DNA of 64,000 nucleotides, from the NCBI GenBank assembly GCA_041725935.1, contig JBGRQD010000007.1, positions 62,001-126,000 of the forward strand. Direction: 5' to 3'. The notes under the pieces are model-generated. The model saw nothing but the letters and a program-made list of their open reading frames with translations, was not told the DNA's origin and did not search any database. Positions 18,623-26,947 of this stretch are shown here, piece by piece. The translations under genes were made by a program, and so were the position numbers. The DNA is from Marivita sp041725935. GTDB taxonomy: Bacteria; Pseudomonadota; Alphaproteobacteria; Rhodobacterales; Rhodobacteraceae. Numbering within the stretch: the stretch's first letter is position 1; every line of letters starts with the position of its first letter.

Positions 18623-19614
18623 TTCGGATGCCTCAGACGCGGGTTAGACAGGATCGACATGATGTCCGCTGTGAGATTGAGTAGGATATACGCTGCCGCG
18701 AAGATCAGGCAGCAGGCCTGCACAACAGGGATGTCCCGGATTTTTACGCTGTCCACGAACAATTGGCCGATGCCCGGATAGACAAACACCACTTCGACCA
18801 CGACCACGCCGGTGATCAGATAGGCTAGGTTCAAAGCTATGACGTTGATGATCGGCGCCAGCGCGTTGGGCAACGCGTGCTTGACGATCACCCGCATCGG
18901 GGACATGCCCTTGAGCCGCGCCATCTCGATATAGGGTGACGCCAGCAGGTTGATGATCGCGGCCCGCGTCATGCGCATCATATGCGCCGTGACCACAAGA
19001 GTCAGGGTCAGCGCAGGCAGCAGCGTCTTTTCCAGCCGCTCTCCGAAGGACATACCCTCGAAGATATTCGAGAGCGACGGCAGGACCGGGTTCAGCACTG
19101 CAAGAAACAGGATCAGCACGTAGGCGAGAAAGAACTCAGGCGACGAGATGGAAGTCAGCGTGGTGACATTGGTTGCCCGGTCAAAAATCGAATTTCGGAA
19201 AAGAGCAGCAAGGATGCCCAGCACGAGAGAGACGGGTACCGCGATGCAGGCGGTCACTGCCGCAAGGAACATCGTGTTCTCGAACCGCGGGGCGATCTGT
19301 TGAGCGACTGTCGTGCGCACGCCACTGTCTGCACCGACGAAGCTGGCAAAATTGGCCTGCGCAAACGAATTTCCAAGATCACCCTGCAACGCGCCGCCAA
19401 GCCATTGGAAGTACCGGGTGATCGGCGGCTGATCGAGACCCAGATCGCGGCGGATCGATTCGACGGCGGCGGGTGTCGCGCCCTGCCCCAGAATGGCCTG
19501 CGCGAAATCCCCCGGAAGCATGTTCACAGCCGTGAAAATGACGATGGACACGACGAATAGTGTAAGAAGCCCGAGCCCAAGCCGCTGTAGAATGATGCGA
19601 ATAACCGATTGCAA
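18619..19614 (-). CDS. ABC transporter permease (DppB family)
   Basis: 331 residues. The N-terminus (IIRIILQRLGLGLLTLFVVSIVIFTAVNMLPGD) is typical of DppB/OppB, with the first helix followed by the LPGDFAQAILGQ region. The EAA loop is ARLKGMSPMRVIVKHALPNALAPIINV. The protein ends with LTADIMSILSNPRLRHPK, the family-type tail. It forms the membrane channel with the downstream DppC-like protein. It is the first gene of the leftward operon; the 82-base gap upstream would hold the promoter, but I see no convincing element. Confidence 0.94.
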   Translation of the reverse strand: MQSVIRIILQRLGLGLLTLFVVSIVIFTAVNMLPGDFAQAILGQGATPAAVESIRRDLGLDQPPITRYFQWLGGALQGDLGNSFAQANFASFVGADSGVRTTVAQQIAPRFENTMFLAAVTACIAVPVSLVLGILAALFRNSIFDRATNVTTLTSISSPEFFLAYVLILFLAVLNPVLPSLSNIFEGMSFGERLEKTLLPALTLTLVVTAHMMRMTRAAIINLLASPYIEMARLKGMSPMRVIVKHALPNALAPIINVIALNLAYLITGVVVVEVVFVYPGIGQLFVDSVKIRDIPVVQACCLIFAAAYILLNLTADIMSILSNPRLRHPK

Positions 19615-19696
19615 CTTTTGGTTTAACCTTGGTTCCCCTCGTCTGCATACGTTAACCAGCCGGGACCACGTGTAAACATCAAATAGCGGTCAATTC

Positions 19697-20668
19697 CTAA
19701 GATGTTGAAATAGTGTCCATTATCCGGACAAGCTCTGAGCTGATACCGGGCTCTGATAGGGCATGCCCGGCATTGCGCACCATGCGCAGGTCACAGTCGG
19801 GCCAAACCCGTGCCAATTCCCATGCCCGGACGGGTGGGCAGATCATGTCATACCGCCCCTGAACGATCGCTCCGGGAATGCCCGACAGGCGGTCCATGTT
19901 GTTCAGAATCCAGCCATCGCTTTCGAGAAACCCGTTATTGATGAAGTAATGGTTCTCGAGCCGGGCAAAGGCCCGCGCGTAGTCACCCGGAGATTCCCCG
20001 CCTGACCCGCTTGAATAAACGGACGCCAAGGCGTTTTCCCAAGCCGACCACGCCCGCGCAAACCGCGTTTCGGTGCGCAGGTCGCCGCAGAACAACCGCC
20101 GGTGATAGGCGGCGATCAGGTCGTCGCGCTCGTCTTCCGGGATCATGTCGACAAACCGCGCCCAGGTTTCCGGCCAGAACTGACCTGCACCGCCGCCGTA
20201 GAACCAGTCCAATTCAACCTTGGTCATCGTGAACACGCCGCGCAGGACAAGGTGGCGCACATGCTCAGGATGGCTGATCGCATAGATCAGCGCCAGCGTG
20301 GCGCCCCAGCTTCCGCCGAAGACGATGAATTGATCGATACCCAGAGTTGTCCGGATCAGTTCGATATCGGCAACCAGATCCCATGTCGTGTTATTACTTA
20401 CGCTGGCATGAGGACGCGACCGGCCACAACCGCGCTGGTCGAACAGCACGACGCGAAACACTTTGGGATCAAAGTAGCGACGCATCGACGGGCTGCATCC
20501 GCCGCCCGGCCCGCCATGCAGCACGATCACGGGAATCCCGTTTTCCGCCCCGCATTGTTCCACATACACACTGTGCCCGTCCCCGACCGACAGCATGCGC
20601 TGGTCGTAGGGATCGATGGGGGGATAAAGGTATTGCACTGCGCGCTTTTGGCTCGAGAATTTATCCAT
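19697..20668 (-). CDS. pip: Proline iminopeptidase (alpha/beta hydrolase)
   Basis: 323 residues from the ATG at 20668; longer in-frame starts run into the divergent ubiG region. The oxyanion motif HGGPGGG (51-57) and the nucleophile elbow GGSWG with Ser120 are the family signatures. The catalytic His is in the C-terminal NAGHALSEPG. The N-terminal LYPPIDPYDQRMLSVGDGHSVYVEQCG is typical of Pip (peptidase family S33). It removes N-terminal proline from peptides in the cytoplasm. It is divergent from ubiG with a very short gap, so the promoters must overlap. Confidence 0.93.
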   Translation of the reverse strand: MDKFSSQKRAVQYLYPPIDPYDQRMLSVGDGHSVYVEQCGAENGIPVIVLHGGPGGGCSPSMRRYFDPKVFRVVLFDQRGCGRSRPHASVSNNTTWDLVADIELIRTTLGIDQFIVFGGSWGATLALIYAISHPEHVRHLVLRGVFTMTKVELDWFYGGGAGQFWPETWARFVDMIPEDERDDLIAAYHRRLFCGDLRTETRFARAWSAWENALASVYSSGSGGESPGDYARAFARLENHYFINNGFLESDGWILNNMDRLSGIPGAIVQGRYDMICPPVRAWELARVWPDCDLRMVRNAGHALSEPGISSELVRIMDTISTS

Positions 20669-20718
20669 ACACAATCTATATTGGCACCAATTACCAAAAG
20701 ACCATGGGGAAAAGTCTC

Positions 20719-21462
20719 GTGACAGCCACGACAACCGTCGATCCATCCGAAATCGCCAAGTTCGAAGCGATGGCTGCCGAATGGTGGGATCCCAGTGGCA
20801 AGTTCAAGCCGCTGCACATGATGAACCCGGTTCGGCTGGACTATATCACCACCCAAATCGCCGAAGAATTTGACCGCGATCTCTCGCACGCGGTGCCGTT
20901 CACCGGGTTGCGCATTCTGGACATCGGCTGCGGTGGAGGATTGCTCTGCGAGCCGATGGCGCGGCTGGGAGCAACTGTCGTCGGTGTCGACGCAGGCGGG
21001 AGCAACATTCCCGTGGCGCGCGCCCATGCGCAACAGTCCGGGCTCGACATCGACTACCGTCACACGACGGCCGAGGCGATGGCGGATGCGGGCGAGGTGT
21101 TCGATGTCATCCTGAACATGGAAGTCGTCGAACATGTCGCCGACCCCCAAGCCTACTTGACCGCCTGCCAACGTCTTTTGAAACCCGGTAGGTTGCATCT
21201 GTGTTCGACCATCAACCGCAACGCCAAAAGCTTTGCTGCCGCTATTGTCGGTGCGGAATTCGTCATGCGCTGGCTGCCGAAAGGTACGCATGACTGGGCC
21301 AAGTTCATCACGCCCGACGAATTATACGCCCTTCTGCGTCAGGCCGGGCTTGATCCGGTGGATCGCAAAGGATTCCAGTTCAATCCGGTGTCGTGGCGCT
21401 GGAGCCTGTCTGACCGGGACCTGAGCGTGAATTACGTCACGGCCGCCCTGAAACCGATGTAG
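20719..21462 (+). CDS. ubiG: Ubiquinone biosynthesis O-methyltransferase UbiG
   Basis: 247 residues from the GTG at 20719, preceded at good spacing by GGGGA. An ATG at 20704 would add five residues but has a poor ribosome site. The start TVDPSEIAKFEAMAAEWWDP is the UbiG signature. The SAM motif I is LDIGCGGGLL, and the post-motif VDAGGSNI follows. UbiG methylates hydroxyl groups at two steps of ubiquinone synthesis. It is convergent with the marR gene across a 12-base gap. Confidence 0.95.
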   Translation: MTATTTVDPSEIAKFEAMAAEWWDPSGKFKPLHMMNPVRLDYITTQIAEEFDRDLSHAVPFTGLRILDIGCGGGLLCEPMARLGATVVGVDAGGSNIPVARAHAQQSGLDIDYRHTTAEAMADAGEVFDVILNMEVVEHVADPQAYLTACQRLLKPGRLHLCSTINRNAKSFAAAIVGAEFVMRWLPKGTHDWAKFITPDELYALLRQAGLDPVDRKGFQFNPVSWRWSLSDRDLSVNYVTAALKPM

Positions 21463-21474
21463 GACAAGCCGCGC

Positions 21475-21924
21475 TCAACCCCGGTTGTCCGGCTCTTCCA
21501 GCTTCACCCGCAATTCCCGCAACACCGGGATCGCGGCGCGCACCTTGGTCTCGCCGAGTTCCTGAACCATCTCGTTGATCAGGGGCGTGATCGCGGCTAT
21601 CGCGGCATCCCGCGCAGCGAGGCCCGCTGGGCTGATCGACACCTGCTTGCGGCGCGCGTCGTCCCAATCGGGACGGATATGCACATAGCCCGACGCCTCG
21701 AGCTTACCCAAGGTGTTGGTCATTGCACCGCGCGTCACGTGGAACGCCTTGGCCAATTGGGCCGGCGTCTTTTCCGACCCGCCCCGCGCCAATTGGTTCA
21801 ACACCGAGAAATGCGAGATTTCCATCTTGTTCGGCAGCACCCGCGTCAACCGGTTCCGCAGCAACTGATCCGCGGTCAGCAATTCACTGAAAAGCGAAAT
21901 GGCAAGGGGGCTGCTGTCGGTCAT
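21475..21924 (-). CDS. MarR-family transcriptional regulator
   Basis: 149 residues. The start is ATG at 21924, overlapping the upstream nitrilase stop as TGATG; the TTG one codon earlier is less likely. A winged helix region is visible (SHFSVLNQLARGGSEKTPAQLAKAFHVTRGAMTNTLGKLEASGYVHIRPDWDDARRKQ condensed), with the DxR wing motif (DWDDARRKQVSISPAG). It is the last gene of the comF-grxC-nitrilase-marR operon. The effector is unknown. Confidence 0.9.
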   Translation of the reverse strand: MTDSSPLAISLFSELLTADQLLRNRLTRVLPNKMEISHFSVLNQLARGGSEKTPAQLAKAFHVTRGAMTNTLGKLEASGYVHIRPDWDDARRKQVSISPAGLAARDAAIAAITPLINEMVQELGETKVRAAIPVLRELRVKLEEPDNRG

Positions 21925-22754
21925 CAAGGGCCCGAGAATTCTCTATCATGTTGTAAAGACGGAATTTTATGTCGTGCTTGTGCCACGTGCGACAGGTCGA
22001 GGTCAACAAGATGCACCCCCGGCCGATCCCCGGCATCCAAAAGCACCTCGCCCCAGGGCGAAACGGCCAGCGAATGCCCATGCGTTGTGCGCGGCTTGCC
22101 CGTGCTGGCTGCGTGCTGGCCAACCTGCGCCGATGCCAGAACGAAACATCCGGTCTCGATCGCCCGCGCGCGGAGCAGCGGTTCCCAATGCATCGGACCC
22201 GTCGCGGGTGAAAACGCCGCTGGAACAGTCAGGATCTCGGCGCCAGCCTGCGCAAGTGCTCGGTACAGATATGGAAACCTCACGTCGTAACACACGGTCA
22301 GACCAACCGTCCCAAATGGGGTCTTGGCAAGAACCGCGCGCTCACCCGGCGCAAAGCCCGCGGATTCGCGGAATGTCTCTTCCTCGGTCACCTGAACGTC
22401 GAACATGTGTAGCTTGTCGTATTGCGCGGCAATCGTGCCATCGGGCGCGATCAGAAAGGACCGGTTCACGAACCGCTCTTCCGGAGGCTCGGCCTTGAGC
22501 GCCAGCGACCCGATCAAAAGCCAGACGCCAAGACGTGCGGCTTCGTCCTGTAGCCCGGCAAGCGTGGCATCTTCGTCCTGATGTACAAGAACGCCGCGCT
22601 GGTGGCTGCGGCTGGTGCTGACGCAATTCGTCACCTCTGGCGTGAGAACGAACTCGGCCTCGTCAGACACTGCCTCGCGGACAAGCTCTGTCGTCACGCG
22701 CAGGTTCTCCACCGGATCATCCGACGAGGTGAGTTGAAGCAACGCCGCGCGCAT
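21924..22754 (-). CDS. Carbon-nitrogen hydrolase (nitrilase superfamily)
   Basis: 276 residues with the catalytic triad Glu40 (FVLTPEVTN), Lys114 (QYDKLHMFDV) and Cys155 (VGLTVCYDVRFPYLYR). The CYDVRFP context matches the Nit1/Nit2 branch, which includes deaminated-glutathione amidase and omega-amidase. Placement next to glutaredoxin would fit a glutathione-repair role, but this is an inference. It overlaps marR by TGATG and lies 5 bases from grxC. Confidence 0.9.
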   Translation of the reverse strand: MRAALLQLTSSDDPVENLRVTTELVREAVSDEAEFVLTPEVTNCVSTSRSHQRGVLVHQDEDATLAGLQDEAARLGVWLLIGSLALKAEPPEERFVNRSFLIAPDGTIAAQYDKLHMFDVQVTEEETFRESAGFAPGERAVLAKTPFGTVGLTVCYDVRFPYLYRALAQAGAEILTVPAAFSPATGPMHWEPLLRARAIETGCFVLASAQVGQHAASTGKPRTTHGHSLAVSPWGEVLLDAGDRPGVHLVDLDLSHVAQARHKIPSLQHDREFSGP

Positions 22755-22759
22755 CTGTG

Positions 22760-23017
22760 TCAGGCCGCGAGCATCGGATCGAGCTTGCCCGCGCGGTCAA
22801 GCGCGAACAGGTCATCGCACCCGCCGACATGGGTTTCCCCGATGAAGATCTGCGGCACGGTGCGCCCGCCATTCGCGCGCTCGATCATCTCGGGCTTGCG
22901 GTCAGGATGGGACAGCACGTCAATCTCGGTAAAGGTTGCCCCTTTCTGGGTTAGCAGTCGTTTCGCAGCATGGCAGAAACCACAAAGCGGCGATGTGTAG
23001 ATTTCGATATTCGGCAT
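22760..23017 (-). CDS. grxC: Glutaredoxin 3
   Basis: 85 residues. The active site is CGFC (residues 12-15) rather than the usual CPYC, with the TVPQIFIG cis-Pro loop and the GGCDDL glutathione-binding motif intact. It is a glutathione-dependent disulfide reductase in the cytoplasm. A ribosome site AAGGGGAAC precedes the ATG. It lies in the comF-grxC-nitrilase-marR operon. Confidence 0.94.
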   Translation of the reverse strand: MPNIEIYTSPLCGFCHAAKRLLTQKGATFTEIDVLSHPDRKPEMIERANGGRTVPQIFIGETHVGGCDDLFALDRAGKLDPMLAA

Positions 23018-23047
23018 GTTTGTTCCCCTTGAGTGAGTGTCGGGGAT

Positions 23048-23776
23048 TTAAGCCGCCTTTGCAACGCGTGCCAGAACGGTGACATAAATCTCGCGGCACT
23101 GTGCGGACTGACAGGCCACGGCACAGGCCGCCAGCGTCGCACCCGAGGTCATCACGTCATCAACCAGCAGAACGGGCCTGTCCGTGAGTTGCGCGGCATG
23201 TTTTCCCCTCACCGAGATTGCATCGGACAGTTCCGCGAAACGGGCATCCCGGGATTTCCCGTCAAGCGAGGCCGTGCGCCGCTTGCGGATCAGGATGTCG
23301 GGGCAAAACCTAAGATCCAGTCGTCGCGCAATGGCTTGGGCCAGCAACGCTGACTGATTGTAGCGCCGCGACAGCAGACGCAGCAGGTGCAAGGGCACGG
23401 GAACGACAACGGTATCGGCAGGTATGTCCGGCGGGAGCGCTCCAACCATCCAGTCGGCAGCCATATCCAAGATTTCATGTCGGTCACCGTGTTTGAGCCC
23501 CAGAACCAACCGTCGCGCCACACCTTCGTATCGAAGCGGCGCACGACCCTGCAACCACGGTCGCCCGATGGACAGGCAGTCGTCGCAATGGACAGCAATA
23601 TCCGACTGTCCCGGCAACGCAGTTCCACAGAGGTCACAGACGAGGCCCGAAATAAAAGGCGTTTCGGCAAAGCAACTGGCGCAAAGTCCGTTGTCCTGTT
23701 GCACAAGACCGCCACAGCCAAGACACCGGGGCGGGTAGATCATGCGCAACGCGGTTTGCAATCCTTTACGCAGCAT
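23048..23776 (-). CDS. ComF-family phosphoribosyltransferase-like protein
   Basis: 242 residues. An N-terminal zinc-ribbon region has repeated CxxC pairs (CLGCGG, CASC, CDLCG and CDDC). A phosphoribosyltransferase domain follows, with the PRPP loop VLLVDDVMTSGATL near the C-terminus and the RYNQSALLA motif. In competent bacteria ComF is needed for DNA uptake, but homologues are widespread and the enzymatic role is unproven. It is the first gene of its operon, with only 14 bases between its start and that of the divergent methyltransferase-like gene. Confidence 0.9.
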   Translation of the reverse strand: MLRKGLQTALRMIYPPRCLGCGGLVQQDNGLCASCFAETPFISGLVCDLCGTALPGQSDIAVHCDDCLSIGRPWLQGRAPLRYEGVARRLVLGLKHGDRHEILDMAADWMVGALPPDIPADTVVVPVPLHLLRLLSRRYNQSALLAQAIARRLDLRFCPDILIRKRRTASLDGKSRDARFAELSDAISVRGKHAAQLTDRPVLLVDDVMTSGATLAACAVACQSAQCREIYVTVLARVAKAA

Positions 23777-23790
23777 CCTATCTGCCGCTC

Positions 23791-24612
23791 ATGTCCGAAA
23801 CTCCTGTCCTTACTGATCGGCTTGCACTGACCCGGCACCGTGATCGCGCGCGGGCCAACCCGGCGCTGTTCCTTCATGAAGAGGCCATGGCCGACGTGCA
23901 GGATCGTCTGGCCTTGGTTAACAAAACCTTTACCGCCCCGGCGATCGTGACCCCTTTTCCCGATCTGTGGCGAACGAAATACCCTGACGCGCATATCACT
24001 GCCGATGACGAGGTTCTGGATCTGACCGAAGCCACGTTCGACTTGGTTGTGCATGCAATGGCGCTGCATTGGGCAAACGATCCGGTGGGTCAGCTGATCC
24101 AGTGCCGCCGCGCCCTCAAACCCGATGGATTGCTGCTGGTGCTGGCGCTTGGCGGTCAGACGCTGCATGAATTGCGCGCGGCCCTGGGCCAGGCCGAGAT
24201 CGAGATCACCGGAGGCTTGTCGCCGCGCATAGCCCCTATGGGAGAGATTCGCGATCTTGGCGCGCTTTTGCAACGGGCGGGCATGGCCTTGCCCGTCGCG
24301 GACAGCGCGATTCTGAGGACCAGCTACGCGACACCTCTGCACCTGATGCACGATCTGCGCGCCATGGGCGAAACCAACGCCATGACCGCGCGGATCAGGA
24401 CAGCGACCCGCAGGGATGTATTTCTTCGGGCGATGAAGCTCTATTCAGATGCCTATTCCGACAGCGACGGTCGCGTGACCGCCACGTTCGAGATGATCAC
24501 GCTGACCGGATGGGCACCCGATGCGTCGCAACCAAAGCCCTTGCGGCCCGGATCTGCGTCGCAAAGACTTGCGGATGTCCTGAACACGGTGGAAAGACCG
24601 CTCAAAGATTGA
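23791..24612 (+). CDS. Methyltransferase-like protein with degenerate SAM loop (BioC/NDUFAF5 relative)
   Basis: 273 residues. The C-terminal half fits the BioC/NDUFAF5 class (FDLVVHAMALHWANDPVGQLIQCRRALKPDGLLL, then LGGQTLHELR and GFTGW-like LTGWAPD). Where motif I with GxGxG should be (about residues 45-75) the chain reads APAIVTPFPDLW, so no glycine-rich SAM loop is seen and the region looks shortened. It may be a methyltransferase with altered binding, or a non-catalytic assembly factor. It is divergent from comF and lies 54 bases before hemH. Confidence 0.8.
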   Translation: MSETPVLTDRLALTRHRDRARANPALFLHEEAMADVQDRLALVNKTFTAPAIVTPFPDLWRTKYPDAHITADDEVLDLTEATFDLVVHAMALHWANDPVGQLIQCRRALKPDGLLLVLALGGQTLHELRAALGQAEIEITGGLSPRIAPMGEIRDLGALLQRAGMALPVADSAILRTSYATPLHLMHDLRAMGETNAMTARIRTATRRDVFLRAMKLYSDAYSDSDGRVTATFEMITLTGWAPDASQPKPLRPGSASQRLADVLNTVERPLKD

Positions 24613-24666
24613 CCTGACCCCGATAGAGGTTAGTTAGGCCGCTAAACGACCAAGGATGCAGACCCG

Positions 24667-25731
24667 ATGTTGGATGCCACAAAGACCGCTCAGCGCCCCA
24701 CCCATGCCCCGACCGATCACCCGAAGGTGGCCGCCGAAAAGGTGGGTGTGCTTCTTGCCAATCTCGGCACGCCAGACCACTACACCTATTGGCCAATGCG
24801 CCGGTACCTGAACGAGTTCCTGTCGGACCGCCGCGTCATCGATTACAGCCCATGGCTCTGGCAGCCGCTGTTGCAGCTCATCATCCTGACCAAACGTCCG
24901 TTCAGCTCTGGTGAGGCGTACAAGTCGATCTGGAACGAGGAACAGGGCGAAAGTCCCTTGATGACGATCACAAAGGACCAGACCGCCAAGATCACCAAAA
25001 CGATGCAGGACCGGTACGGCGATCAGGTGATGGTCGATTTCTGCATGCGCTATGGCAATCCCTCGACCAAGTCGAAAGTCCGCAAGATGATCGATGCCGG
25101 GTGCCGCAAGATCCTGTTCTTTCCGCTCTATCCGCATTACGCAGGCGCGACATCTGCAACCGCGAATGACCAGTTCTTTCGCGTTCTGATGGACGAAAAA
25201 TGGCAGCCTTCGGTGCGGACCGTTGATCCCTATTACCAGCATCCGCTTTATATCGAGGCCTTGGCACAGTCGGTCGAACGCGCCTATGCCAAGCTAGAAA
25301 CACGGCCGGACATCCTTGTATGTTCCTATCACGGTGTGCCGAAGCGCTACCTGCTCGAGGGTGATCCCTACCATTGCCAGTGCCAGAAGACGACGCGCCT
25401 CTTGAAAGAGCGGCTTGGGTGGGAAGACACGGAAATCGCAACGACCTTCCAGTCCAAGTTCGGCCCCGAGGAATGGCTCAAGCCCTACACCGTCGAAGAG
25501 GTCGCTCGGCTGGCCGAGGAAGACGGCAAAAAGAACATTGCTGTCTGCGCGCCTGCGTTCTCGGCCGACTGCATTGAAACGCTCGAAGAGATCAACGAAG
25601 AGATCAAGGAAAGCTTCGAAGAAGCGGGTGGTGAGCACTTCACCTACATTCCCTGCCTCAACGATGACGATGCGCATATCAAGGCGCTGTCGGCGGTGAT
25701 CGAAGAGAATCTGAACGGCTGGCTTGACTAA
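24667..25731 (+). CDS. hemH: Ferrochelatase
   Basis: 354 residues. Family marks are VGVLLANLGTPDHYTYWPMRRYLNEFLSD near the N-terminus, the catalytic His region CSYHGVPKRYL, and ETLEEINEE with the conserved acid residues at the C-terminus. It inserts Fe2+ into protoporphyrin IX, the last step of haem synthesis. The QCQKTTRLLKERLGW segment is typical of the alphaproteobacterial type. It is followed by a strong terminator at 25771. Confidence 0.97.
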   Translation: MLDATKTAQRPTHAPTDHPKVAAEKVGVLLANLGTPDHYTYWPMRRYLNEFLSDRRVIDYSPWLWQPLLQLIILTKRPFSSGEAYKSIWNEEQGESPLMTITKDQTAKITKTMQDRYGDQVMVDFCMRYGNPSTKSKVRKMIDAGCRKILFFPLYPHYAGATSATANDQFFRVLMDEKWQPSVRTVDPYYQHPLYIEALAQSVERAYAKLETRPDILVCSYHGVPKRYLLEGDPYHCQCQKTTRLLKERLGWEDTEIATTFQSKFGPEEWLKPYTVEEVARLAEEDGKKNIAVCAPAFSADCIETLEEINEEIKESFEEAGGEHFTYIPCLNDDDAHIKALSAVIEENLNGWLD

Positions 25732-25770
25732 GCGTGGTGCAAACGCGGCTGAGCCGTGTTTCCGAAAACA

Positions 25771-25800
25771 AAAAAGGCGGTGCTGATGCACCGCCTTTTT
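25771..25800. terminator. Bidirectional terminator between hemH and the small membrane protein gene
   Basis: A perfect 13-bp stem (AAAAAGGCGGTGC and GCACCGCCTTTTT) with a TGAT loop. An A-run precedes it and a T-run follows, so it can stop transcription from both the rightward hemH and the leftward gene at 25823. Confidence 0.92.
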
Positions 25801-25822
25801 CGTTAGCTTGATCTGCCGTAGA

Positions 25823-26029
25823 TCAATCAGCTGCAGCTGCAGCCAACAGAGCAATCAGGACCAGCGGGATGATGATGCCAGCGGAAGAAGAGCTTGCCTG
25901 AGCTTCTTCAACCACAACGACCGGCTCCATTACCACGTCGCCCTTAGCCATCTTGCCACCTTCGTGGCCAGCAGCAAAAGCTGATGTTGCAGCGCCAGCA
26001 AATGCAGCGGCGAGAACGAGTTTCTTCAT
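25823..26029 (-). CDS. Small exported or membrane protein, 68 residues
   Basis: 68 residues from an ATG with a perfect GGAGG ribosome site (26035-26039). There is an N-terminal signal (KKLVLAAAFAGAATSAFA), cleaved probably after AFA-AG. A short polar and Val-rich stretch (GDVVMEPVVVVEEAQ) and a Ser run follow, then a C-terminal hydrophobic helix (GIIIPLVLIALLAAAAAD). After signal removal only about 48 residues remain, one of them a membrane span. I do not recognise a named family, though similar small proteins are common in roseobacters. It has its own terminator and a strong ribosome site, so it is probably well expressed. Confidence 0.8.
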   Translation of the reverse strand: MKKLVLAAAFAGAATSAFAAGHEGGKMAKGDVVMEPVVVVEEAQASSSSAGIIIPLVLIALLAAAAAD

Positions 26030-26100
26030 ATTAACCTCCAGATATTTGCATGTCGGCGCGCGCAAACGCTACACGACAGGCACCCAAGACTTACCTCGTA

Positions 26101-26127
26101 TGACTCTCTAACCAGTATATTGAGTCA
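26101..26127. repeat. Inverted repeat TGACTC-N15-GAGTCA upstream of small protein gene
   Basis: Two 6-base arms (26101-26106 and 26122-26127) lie 72 bases upstream of the 68-residue protein start. On the minus strand the right arm overlaps a TTGACT that could act as a -35 element. It could be an operator. No regulator for it is evident. Confidence 0.35.
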
Positions 26128-26176
26128 AATGCAAACCTATCTTATCCCACAACTTTCCTGCTTCGACAGCTTGTCG

Positions 26177-26776
26177 TCAAATTAGCAACACCTGCGTGCC
26201 AACTTGTGCAAGCTCGTAAAGTTCTTCGATATGCTCATTGTAAAGACCGATGCATCCATTCGAGGAACGACGCCCGATCTTACGCGTGTCATGCGTGCCG
26301 TGAATACGGTAATAGGTCCAGCTCAGGTGCAGCGCTCGGGTACCAAGAGGGTTGTCCGGGCCCGGCGGAACGTAATCCGGCCATTCGGGATTGCGGATTT
26401 TCATCGACGGCGTCGGGCGCCAATCCGGCTCGGGATCCTTGAGCACGACCTCAGTCCGACCACGGCGGGTCAGGTCGTCGGTCAGAGGCACAGAAGAGGG
26501 ATAAAGCCGGTAATTTCCGTTCTCCTGCCAGTAGTGCAACGCCCGCGAATCAATATCGACAAGAATCGCTCCATTCGTGAGGCTGCTGAAATAGGGCTGC
26601 CAGTCGAGCGTCCGGAAGCTCGAGATATTTCGGCGCGTGATGCGCGAAATGTCGCTCTCGAATTCGACGGTGGACTCGTCATTCACGTCTTGCGCGATAG
26701 CGGGCGTCGCGACAAAAGCTGCAGTGCCTGCCAGAAAACTACGGCGGTTCACTGGAAAACGCGGGTTATTTGCCAT
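26177..26776 (-). CDS. L,D-transpeptidase (YkuD family), Tat-exported
   Basis: 199 residues from the ATG at 26776, which has an AGGAAGAGG ribosome site. The N-terminus carries a twin-arginine-like signal (VNRRSFLAGTAAFVATPAIA). The YkuD catalytic motif is at the C-terminus: HGTHDTRKIGRRSSNGCIGLYN, with the nucleophile Cys in SNGC. The family makes 3-3 cross-links in peptidoglycan or anchors proteins to it. A sigma-70-like promoter lies 47 bases upstream (26823-26851). It is divergent from the CAP-domain lipoprotein gene. Confidence 0.93.
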   Translation of the reverse strand: MANNPRFPVNRRSFLAGTAAFVATPAIAQDVNDESTVEFESDISRITRRNISSFRTLDWQPYFSSLTNGAILVDIDSRALHYWQENGNYRLYPSSVPLTDDLTRRGRTEVVLKDPEPDWRPTPSMKIRNPEWPDYVPPGPDNPLGTRALHLSWTYYRIHGTHDTRKIGRRSSNGCIGLYNEHIEELYELAQVGTQVLLI

Positions 26777-26822
26777 TTTATGGCCTCTTCCTGTGCAAAA
26801 GGATGTGAAACATTCTGTCGAC

Positions 26823-26851
26823 TGTATATGGCGTCGATGCCTCAGTCGCAA
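26823..26851 (-). promoter_or_regulatory. Sigma-70 type promoter of the L,D-transpeptidase gene
   Basis: Read on the minus strand, TTGCGA (26851-26846) and TATACA (26828-26823) are separated by exactly 17 bases. It lies 47 bases upstream of the start at 26776. Assigned by eye. Confidence 0.5.
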
Positions 26852-26947
26852 TTCAAAGGAATGTCATATCGGCAAATCTCGGCTTTGTGTGTTTGATCCC
26901 GCCTATGACAGAGGCTAAGCCCGCATACGATCAAACATGGGTGACCG

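Noticed and set aside
19664..19675. CACGTG-containing site that resembles part of parS
   Set aside because: Only the central hexamer matches; the flanks differ from TGTTTCACGTGAAACA.
20661..20670. A DnaA-box-like TTATCCATAC near the pip start
   Set aside because: A single imperfect match, with no cluster and no AT-rich unwinding element.
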